A DNA stretch of 6,522 bases from an uncultured Corynebacterium sp. (GTDB lineage: Bacteria; Actinomycetota; Actinomycetes; Mycobacteriales; Mycobacteriaceae), in contig NZ_CABTZR010000100.1 in NCBI RefSeq assembly GCF_902489365.1, forward strand, positions 1-6,522, read 5' to 3'. This document shows positions 1 to 4,536 of this stretch, one piece after another (position 1 is the first letter of the stretch; each line of letters opens with the position of its first letter). The position numbers were made by a program, and so were the translations under genes. The notes under the pieces are model-generated. The model ran no database searches and was not told the DNA's origin. It saw nothing but the letters and a program-made list of their open reading frames with translations.

Positions 1-198
1 CGGCTTCTCGCCTTCACCCGGCTTCTCGCCTTCACCCGGCTTCTCGCCTTCACCCGGCTTCTCGCCTTCACCCGGGTTCTCGTCGTCGCCCGGCTTCTCG
101 CCTTCACCCGGGTTCTCGTCGTCGCCCGGCTTCTCGCCTTCACCCGGCTTCTCGCCTTCACCCGGCTTCTCGCCTTCACCCGGCTTCTCGTCGTCGCC
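1..198 (-). repeat. Tandem array of eleven 18-bp units inside the coding sequence
   Basis: Eleven consecutive 18-bp units fill this stretch without interruption. Eight are identical (coding for GEGEKP), two code for GDDENP (73-90 and 109-126), and one codes for GDDEKP (181-198). Two looser 21-bp units follow at 199-219 and 220-240. The array continues to the left edge, so its true copy number is unknown. Because the unit is a multiple of three, gain or loss of copies keeps the reading frame and changes only the spacer length. Near-identical DNA, rather than only conserved protein, points to recent expansion by slippage or unequal recombination. Confidence 0.97.
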
Positions 199-420
199 CG
201 GGGTGGTCTCGCCCTCACCCGGAGTGGTCTCGTTGTCACCTTCGGTGCCACCGTTCTCGGTGTCAGTGGTGGTGTCGGTGTCGCCGGTCTCGGCGATGGC
301 GTTGATGGCTTCGTCGACGGTTGCGTCAGTGTTCTCCTCCGCGTTGGCGGCGGTGGTGCCAGCCAGTGCGAGGGAGCTCGCCAGAGCGGCAGCGGTGAGG
401 TTGCGGGAAATGCGCTTCAT
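1..420 (-). CDS. Secreted hexapeptide-repeat surface protein, N-terminal part (truncated by window edge)
   Basis: The frame is open from an ATG at 420-418 to the left edge, giving 140 visible codons. The start is supported by AGGAG (432-428), 7 nt upstream. Residues 1-27 form a signal peptide: basic MKRISR, an Ala/Leu core, and a likely type I cut after ANA-27. Residues 28-74 are rich in Thr, Asp, Glu and Gly with no recognisable fold. From residue 75 to the edge there are eleven tandem hexapeptides, mostly GEGEKP, with GDDENP and GDDEKP variants. Such stretches usually serve as extended, wall-spanning spacers. The C-terminus, and any sorting signal or domain there, lies outside the window. 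The signal peptide is closely related to that of the gene at 3345-4247 (19 of 27 residues identical), suggesting common origin of the 5' ends. The gene diverges from the substrate-binding protein gene. Function is not recognised; secretion is well supported, and a surface spacer role is inference. Confidence 0.85.
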   Translation of the reverse strand, partial: MKRISRNLTAAALASSLALAGTTAANAEENTDATVDEAINAIAETGDTDTTTDTENGGTEGDNETTPGEGETTPGDDEKPGEGEKPGEGEKPGEGEKPGDDENPGEGEKPGDDENPGEGEKPGEGEKPGEGEKPGEGEKP

Positions 421-478
421 ATTATTTCTCCTGGGAATAGATCGGGGACGTCTTATGAAAGTGAAAGGTCGTCATCAG

Positions 479-495
479 GCGATGTTCGTCATCGC
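479..495 (-). promoter_or_regulatory. Small hairpin in the leader of the repeat gene
   Basis: GCGATG-TTCGT-CATCGC is a perfect 6-bp inverted repeat with a 5-nt loop. It lies in the predicted long leader of the leftward gene, between the promoter and the ribosome-binding site. There is no T-run after it, so it is not a terminator. It may affect mRNA stability or may be incidental. Confidence 0.25.
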
Positions 496-558
496 TTACT
501 GACTTCGACCTCCCACATGCTAACGAAGGTCGGAAAGGGATTGGTCAAGCTGTGAAAG

Positions 559-588
559 GTTATATGGGTATTCCATGACAGCTGCCAA
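559..588 (-). promoter_or_regulatory. Candidate promoter of the hexapeptide-repeat gene
   Basis: On the minus strand, TTGGCA (588-583; 5 of 6 matches to TTGACA) is followed after 18 bp by TATAAC (564-559; 5 of 6 matches to TATAAT). This is the best sigma-70-type match in the intergenic region. Transcription would begin near 552, giving a leader of about 130 nt before the ATG at 420. An inverted repeat AGCTGT (548-553) / ACAGCT (578-583) brackets the -10 element and could be an operator. Confidence 0.5.
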
Positions 589-761
589 GGGCTTATCAGC
601 GCGCAATAATATTTGCTGGCGCGGTTATGGTGCCGCGAAAACGCGAAAAAGGCTGTTTGGCGGTGGTGCGGCCGGGGAGAGGTGTGGGTGAGGCGCCGAG
701 GAAGTTGACAGGCGTTACACAGGGAATCTGTGAAAGTCTCCGGCGGCGGAGAGTGCGTTTA

Positions 762-792
762 TTGAGTGGGGCACGACATATCGCCGTATTGT
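762..792 (+). promoter_or_regulatory. Candidate promoter of the substrate-binding protein gene
   Basis: TTGAGT (762-767) and TATTGT (787-792) are separated by 19 bp, and the downstream end would place the transcription start near 799, about 35 nt before the ATG. The match is modest and the spacer is long. A perfect TTGACA at 705-710 has no usable -10 element at normal distance and was not chosen. Confidence 0.35.
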
Positions 793-808
793 TATGAGGG
801 AATTCACA
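793..808 (+). promoter_or_regulatory. Candidate GlxR/CRP-type operator
   Basis: TATGAGGGAATTCACA matches TGTGA-NN-TA-NN-TCACA, the consensus of the corynebacterial cAMP-responsive regulator GlxR, at 10 of 12 defined bases. One half-site (TCACA) is perfect and the other has one mismatch. It lies immediately downstream of the candidate -10 element, covering the predicted transcription start, a position typical of repression. That GlxR acts here is inference. Confidence 0.4.
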
Positions 809-833
809 CACCTGCTACCCCTAAGGAGAACTC

Positions 834-2414
834 ATGCAAGGGACAAAAGTCGGCGCGAGCCTCGCCGCTGTCGTCGCAGCAGCTGGCCTGACCGCATGCG
901 GAGGAGATGGTTCCGGTGATGCGGCGGATGTTGATTTCATCAGTACTAACTCCACCGAACCCCAAAAGCCGCTCATCCCGGCGGACACCAGCGATGTGCC
1001 GGGAGCAACGCTCATCGACCTCATCTACTCGGGACTCGTGTACTTCGATGAGAACGGTGAGGTGCACAATGACCAAGCAGAGAGCATAGAGAAGACCGAT
1101 GACGTGACGTACAAGGTCACGCTCAAGGAGGACGCGGTGTTCTCGGATGGCTCCCCGGTGCGTGCCCAGGACTATGTCGATACGTGGAACAACGCCGTAA
1201 AGAACAGCATGCTCTCTGCCTATTTCTTCGAGCCCATCAAGGGCTACGAAGAAGGAACAGAGAGCATGGAGGGGCTCAAGGTTGTCGATGAGAAGACGTT
1301 CACCATTGAACTTGATGAGCCCACGGCGGATTTCGAGACGCGTTTGGGTTATTCCGTCTTTTTCCCCATGCACGAATCAGCCTTCGATGACATCGACGCC
1401 TACGGCCAAAACCCAGTGGGAAGTGGCCCTTATAAGCTGCAGGAATGGAACCATAACCAGAATGCGATCCTCGTTCCCAACGAGAAATATGAAGGTGACC
1501 GGAAGGCGCAGAATGATGGTTTGAACTTCGTGTTCTATGCCGATGCCAGCGCGGCCTATGCTGACCTGCTTTCGGGGAATCTGGATGTTTTGGACTCGAT
1601 TCCGTCCTCGGCCATGGCCAACTTTGAAACTGATCTCGGTGAGCGCGCAGTGAATGAGCCTGCCGCAATTTTCCAGTCCATTACTATTCCCGCTGGGGAT
1701 GAGAACTTTAGCGGGGAGGCGGGGGCGTTGCGTCGACAAGCACTGTCCATGGCCATTGACCGCGACGAGATTACCCAGACCATTTTCCAGGGGACGAACA
1801 CCCCGGCGGTGGATTTTACGTCGCCTGTGCTTAACGACGGTGCCACAGACATCCCTGGCAATGACGTCCTGACCTATAACCCGGACAAGGCTCGCGAGCT
1901 GTGGGCCAAGGCGGAGGAGATGAAGCCATTCAAGGGGCCGTTCACCGTGGCGTATAACTCCGACGGTAGTCACAAGGAGTGGGTCGATGCTGTTGTGAAC
2001 TTCATTCGAAACACCCTTGATATTGATGCGCAGCCAGCGCCGTATCCGGATTTCAAATCGCTACGCGATGAAGTCACGAACAAGACTATCGAGGGTGCGT
2101 TCCGCACCGGCTGGCAGTCGGTGTATCCGTCGCCGTCGAGCTTCTTGGAACCGTTGTATGCCACGGGCGCTGCGACTAACGACGCCGACTATTCCAACCC
2201 CGAGTTTGATTCGCTTCTGAAGAAGGCCGCAGCGGCAGCCAACGAAGAGGAGAGTGTTGAGCGGGTCAACGATGCCCAAGCGGTGCTCATGAAGGACCTT
2301 CCAGCCATCCCGCTGTGGTACACCAACTCCACTGGTGGCTACTCCGAGCGTGTCGATGACGTGATCTTTACGTGGAAGTCGAAGCCGTTGTATTACAAGG
2401 TGACTCTGAAATAG
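834..2414 (+). CDS. Oligopeptide/dipeptide ABC-transporter substrate-binding lipoprotein (SBP family 5)
   Basis: This 526-residue protein is a peptide-binding lipoprotein of the OppA/DppA type (solute-binding family 5). It would capture peptides outside the membrane and hand them to an ABC permease. Residues 1-21 are a lipoprotein signal peptide ending in the lipobox LTAC, with lipidated Cys22 followed by a GGDGSG linker. Family features include VTLKEDAVFSDGSPV (about 95-109) with the following AQDYVDTW, the very typical NPVGSGPYKLQEW (193-205), and a late LRRQALSMAIDRDEI segment. Length is normal for the family. The start is fixed by AAGGAG (823-828), 5 nt before the ATG, with an in-frame stop (822-824) just upstream. 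No permease or ATPase gene is beside it, so it either serves a transporter encoded elsewhere or works as an orphan receptor. Substrate could also be another small solute; peptide is the default for the family. Confidence 0.93.
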   Translation: MQGTKVGASLAAVVAAAGLTACGGDGSGDAADVDFISTNSTEPQKPLIPADTSDVPGATLIDLIYSGLVYFDENGEVHNDQAESIEKTDDVTYKVTLKEDAVFSDGSPVRAQDYVDTWNNAVKNSMLSAYFFEPIKGYEEGTESMEGLKVVDEKTFTIELDEPTADFETRLGYSVFFPMHESAFDDIDAYGQNPVGSGPYKLQEWNHNQNAILVPNEKYEGDRKAQNDGLNFVFYADASAAYADLLSGNLDVLDSIPSSAMANFETDLGERAVNEPAAIFQSITIPAGDENFSGEAGALRRQALSMAIDRDEITQTIFQGTNTPAVDFTSPVLNDGATDIPGNDVLTYNPDKARELWAKAEEMKPFKGPFTVAYNSDGSHKEWVDAVVNFIRNTLDIDAQPAPYPDFKSLRDEVTNKTIEGAFRTGWQSVYPSPSSFLEPLYATGAATNDADYSNPEFDSLLKKAAAAANEEESVERVNDAQAVLMKDLPAIPLWYTNSTGGYSERVDDVIFTWKSKPLYYKVTLK

Positions 2415-2437
2415 ATCGATACACGTCCTGCTACGTG

Positions 2438-2477
2438 AAAAGCGCTCCTCAACGATTGGTGGTGAGGAGCGCTTTTT
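2438..2477. terminator. Bidirectional rho-independent terminator
   Basis: AAAAGCGCTCCTCA (2438-2451) and TGAGGAGCGCTTTT (2463-2476) form a perfect 14-bp stem with an 11-nt loop. The A-run on the left and T-run on the right provide a U-tract for transcripts coming from either side. It lies between the convergent genes ending at 2414 and 2496 and should stop both. Confidence 0.9.
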
Positions 2478-2495
2478 CTTGAGCGGGCGGAGCTG

Positions 2496-3098
2496 TTAGA
2501 AAGGCAGCTTGATGCCCAGGGATTTTGCCACGTTCGGAGCGATAGCGGCGATGGCGCCGATGACGCCTAGGACAGCAGTGACGATGGCGGCAATGCCAAG
2601 ATCGGTCGGCTCACCGTCCTTGGAGCTGAGGGCTTTATCGAAGGAGCTGGATTCATTGGTGCCGGTCGGCGCCTGCGAAGGGTCATCCGCTGGTTCCACG
2701 GGCTTCTCCGTCGGGGTGGTCGGCGTTGTCGTCGTGGACGTCGTCGAGCTCGGCGGGTTCTTGGCAAGGGATTCCTGGATTTCAGCGGCTGCGGTGTCCT
2801 GCTTGCCACAGGCAGCGGCGTCGTCCTTGGCAATCGCCATGACCTCGGCGCGGTTCAGGGTCAATTCTTCATTGTCAGTAGCGCGCCAGAGTCCGAATTC
2901 CTCCTGCTTGAAGGTGTGCTCGGTGTTCTCGATGGTGGTGGTGAACTCTTCGGCTGGGGCCCAGCAGAAGTTGATTTCGGTAGCCGAGGTGTTGGTGGCG
3001 TTTGCGGTGGACTCGTCGGCGGTAGCGATGGTCGAGCCAATAACACACAGAGAGCCCGCCAGAGCGGTGGTGGCGAGAGCGAGTGAAGCCTTCTTCAT
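2496..3098 (-). CDS. Secreted small protein with Thr/Pro linker and C-terminal membrane anchor
   Basis: I do not recognise this 200-residue protein by name. Residues 1-27 look like a signal peptide (MKK, hydrophobic core, likely cut after ATA-27). A small extracellular domain follows at about 40-112, with two cysteines (C45 and C97) able to form a disulfide. Next come a Thr/Pro-rich linker (about 114-147), which is a plausible O-glycosylated stalk, and a single hydrophobic helix at about 167-187 followed by a basic end (KSLGIKLPF). The expected topology is outside-facing with a C-terminal anchor; there is no sortase motif. The start is supported by AGGAG (3109-3105), 6 nt upstream. Within the domain, residues 62-75 align without gaps to residues 41-54 of the protein at 3345-4247, suggesting a shared module. 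The gene has its own candidate promoter and is separated from its upstream neighbour by 246 bp. The antisense frame of similar length is a shadow of this gene. A ligand-binding or wall-associated role is only a guess. Confidence 0.85.
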   Translation of the reverse strand: MKKASLALATTALAGSLCVIGSTIATADESTANATNTSATEINFCWAPAEEFTTTIENTEHTFKQEEFGLWRATDNEELTLNRAEVMAIAKDDAAACGKQDTAAAEIQESLAKNPPSSTTSTTTTPTTPTEKPVEPADDPSQAPTGTNESSSFDKALSSKDGEPTDLGIAAIVTAVLGVIGAIAAIAPNVAKSLGIKLPF

Positions 3099-3167
3099 GG
3101 GATTCTCCTAGAAATAGCGCGAAGGAAAGTGAAAGATAGAAAACCCTTGGTGCGCAGGGGCTATCCA

Positions 3168-3196
3168 ACTATATTAACGCTACCTCAAGCGTTTAA
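3168..3196 (-). promoter_or_regulatory. Candidate promoter with overlapping dyad, 200-residue secreted-protein gene
   Basis: The minus strand shows TATAGT (3173-3168; 5 of 6 matches to the -10 consensus), with a weak TTAAAC at 3196-3191 after a 17-bp spacer. Transcription would start near 3161, about 60 nt before the ATG. An inverted repeat AACGCT (3176-3181) / AGCGTT (3188-3193) lies between the two elements and over the -35, so a regulator bound there would affect RNA polymerase directly. Confidence 0.4.
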
Positions 3197-3281
3197 GCGA
3201 AATGCGGTTAAGGTCCGAAAGATCACCTGCGGTGGGGCAGCGTGGGAGTGCGATTAGTTGGTGGGCGCAAAACTGCGAGAA

Positions 3282-3333
3282 CCGCGTTCCTCCATGCTCT
3301 TAAAAGTAAGGCCTGGAGGCGCGCGGAACGCGG
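3282..3333 (-). terminator. Large imperfect palindrome after the 300-residue gene, possible terminator
   Basis: CCGCGTTCC (3282-3290) and GGAACGCGG (3325-3333) are perfect 9-bp arms. Inside them TCCA (3291-3294) pairs with TGGA (3314-3317), and CTTA (3299-3302) with TAAG (3307-3310). The structure begins 12 nt after the stop codon of the gene at 3345-4247. There is no T-run directly after the stem on the minus strand; a TTTT follows only about 10 nt further on. It may terminate transcription or protect the mRNA 3' end. Confidence 0.45.
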
Positions 3334-3344
3334 CGCAGGGACTC

Positions 3345-4247
3345 TTAGATAAAGAACTTGCGGCGAGCAGCGAAAGCGCCAGCTGCAATCATGGCTGCGA
3401 TGGCCAGTGCGGCAAGGCCACGAGCAACGGTGTTGGAACCGGTCTCAGCGGAGATACCGCGCGACTGTACCTGGGACTTCTCGGCGGTGCTTTCGGCAAC
3501 CTGACCACCCTGGGCGATGACCTCGTCCTTGTTCTCCTTGAGCATCTGCTCGGAAGCGGCCTTCTCCTCGGCACTCGGAGCGTCGTTCTGGGCTGCCTCC
3601 TGGGACTTCACGTAGGTCTTGCCATCCTTGGCCAGGTACCAGGTCACGCCACCGATGACGAGGGCGGCCGGCAGGGCCAGCCATGCCAGCTGCTTGGCGT
3701 CGAAATCGGAATCCTCGGCGGAACCAGCCGGGGGCTGGGAGCCGCCCGTCGGATCGGTCTCTCCAGAGGGCGGAGTAGCAGGCTTGTCCTTATCCTCACC
3801 GGCCCCCGGATTCTCGTTGCCGGTCTCGGGCTGCTCGCCGCCAGTCTCCGGCTTCTCTGGGTCATTCTTAGAAGCGTCGCTGCCGTTGTCGATCGGGGTG
3901 TCAACCTGGGACGGGCCGGCCGGAGCCGGGTCCGGGTCGGCCGGTGCAGGAGCGTTGTCCTGAGGATCCGGATCAACCGGGGCTGCTGGATCCTCGGCGG
4001 GGTTGTCGGCGGGGGCTTCTTTCTCCTGCAGGCGCTCCCAAGCGGCCTGTGCCTGTTCTGCGGTGAGGGAGACGGAGCCCAGTGGATTGGTGCTCTTGTA
4101 GGAGCCGTCGGCCTGGCGCTGGTAGGTAGTGCCATCGAGTTCGAAGACGGCCGGGGCCGGAATCTGTGCGGAGGCAACGGCGGTGCCGCCCAGTGTGAGG
4201 GAGCCAGCCAGTGCGGCTGCGGTCAGGGTGCGGTGGATGCGCTTCAT
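3345..4247 (-). CDS. Secreted surface protein with Pro/acidic spacer and sortase-signal-like C-terminus
   Basis: This 300-residue protein is not recognised by name. It begins with a signal peptide (MKRIHR, Ala/Leu core, likely cut after ASA-27). A short module follows (about 34-76: FELDGTTYQ, then G48-x-Y50-K51, then a helix), resembling a stretch of the protein at 2496-3098. Residues 77-180 are a Pro/Asp/Glu/Gly-rich spacer. A hydrophobic segment lies at about 187-205, then a charged, probably helical stretch to about 262. The end has the order of a sortase signal: ISAETG (265-270), a hydrophobic stretch (277-293) and the basic tail RRKFFI. SAETG is near, but not equal to, the LAxTG and LPxTG motifs known from actinobacterial sortases. 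A sortase gene lies just upstream, so wall attachment is plausible. The start is supported by AGGAG (4258-4254), 6 nt upstream. The internal hydrophobic segment is odd, because a membrane crossing there would leave the sorting motif on the cytoplasmic side. Confidence 0.87.
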   Translation of the reverse strand: MKRIHRTLTAAALAGSLTLGGTAVASAQIPAPAVFELDGTTYQRQADGSYKSTNPLGSVSLTAEQAQAAWERLQEKEAPADNPAEDPAAPVDPDPQDNAPAPADPDPAPAGPSQVDTPIDNGSDASKNDPEKPETGGEQPETGNENPGAGEDKDKPATPPSGETDPTGGSQPPAGSAEDSDFDAKQLAWLALPAALVIGGVTWYLAKDGKTYVKSQEAAQNDAPSAEEKAASEQMLKENKDEVIAQGGQVAESTAEKSQVQSRGISAETGSNTVARGLAALAIAAMIAAGAFAARRKFFI

Positions 4248-4293
4248 ATGTTTCTCCTAGTGGGTTTGCGAGAGGGAGTTCATCAGACCAGAA

Positions 4294-4337
4294 CCACAAT
4301 AGTCACAGTTTTCACATCAGTCACAGGGGTTACGTGA
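4294..4337 (-). promoter_or_regulatory. 9-bp-phased repeat operator (MtrA-like) and promoter of the 300-residue gene
   Basis: Four half-sites sit exactly 9 bp apart on the plus strand: CCACA (4294), TCACA (4303), TCACA (4312) and TCACA (4321). Three successive 9-mers, GTCACAGTT, TTCACATCA and GTCACAGGG (4302-4328), followed by GTTACGTGA (4329-4337), resemble the GTCACAGCG-like direct repeats described for the response regulator MtrA in mycobacteria. On the minus strand a -10-like TATTGT lies at 4301-4296, with no good -35, and the repeats occupy the -35 region. That arrangement is typical of activation by OmpR/PhoB-family regulators. Transcription would start near 4289, about 40 nt before the ATG. 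The identity of the regulator is inference. Confidence 0.5.
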
Positions 4338-4502
4338 AGATGTCTCGTAATTTATGGGGGATGTGTCGTGCTGATCTGGGGCAGTGTTCGATGAGCGCGA
4401 AGTATTGGTCGTAATGTAAAGGAGCTGGTTGTTTGGTAGAAGAGCAGGTTCTGGTGGGGCTGCTGGTTGCGAGGTGTTCGACAACGGCCTGTCAAAACGG
4501 GT

Positions 4503-4518
4503 ACCCCTGCACGGGGGT
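4503..4518 (-). terminator. Weak hairpin after the sortase gene
   Basis: ACCCC (4503-4507) and GGGGT (4514-4518) form a 5-bp GC-rich stem with a 6-nt loop, starting about 18 nt after the sortase stop codon. On the minus strand it is followed by ACCCG and then a TTTT run. This is a short, marginal terminator candidate. Confidence 0.35.
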
Positions 4519-4536
4519 GAAAAGTACGACTGAGCG

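Larger units (their letters stand above)
421..833. other. 413-bp divergent intergenic region
   Basis: No convincing gene lies here; open frames in it lack a ribosome-binding site and do not resemble a protein family. It holds a promoter for the leftward repeat gene (559-588), a small hairpin in that gene's leader (479-495), a dyad TTaCACAG-GGAAT-CTGTGaAA (715-735), and a candidate promoter plus GlxR-like site for the rightward gene (762-808). The middle part, about 600-700, is GC-rich and shows nothing I can assign. Confidence 0.6.

Noticed and set aside
1..240. CRISPR array
   Set aside because: The repeats are contiguous 18-bp coding units with no unique spacers.
280..297. IAETG at residues 42-46 of the repeat protein as a sortase motif
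   Set aside because: It is near the N-terminus and lacks the following hydrophobic stretch and basic tail.
203..502. Plus-strand frame of 99 codons
   Set aside because: It is antisense to the secreted repeat protein, which has a signal peptide and ribosome-binding site; this frame has neither.
705..710. Perfect TTGACA as a -35 element for the SBP gene
   Set aside because: No TAnnnT hexamer lies 16-19 bp downstream, so the core promoter would be incomplete.
804..1373. Minus-strand frame of 189 codons
   Set aside because: It lies antisense to the clear substrate-binding protein gene and has no recognisable motif.
2509..3111. Plus-strand frame of 200 codons opposite the secreted-protein gene
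   Set aside because: The minus-strand frame has a ribosome-binding site, signal peptide, Cys pair, linker and membrane anchor; the plus-strand one shows none of these.
3258..4337. Plus-strand frame of 359 codons, longer than the gene opposite it
   Set aside because: It is a mirror of the Pro/acidic spacer and hydrophobic segments of the minus-strand gene, extends over its palindrome and operator, and has no ribosome-binding site or family features.
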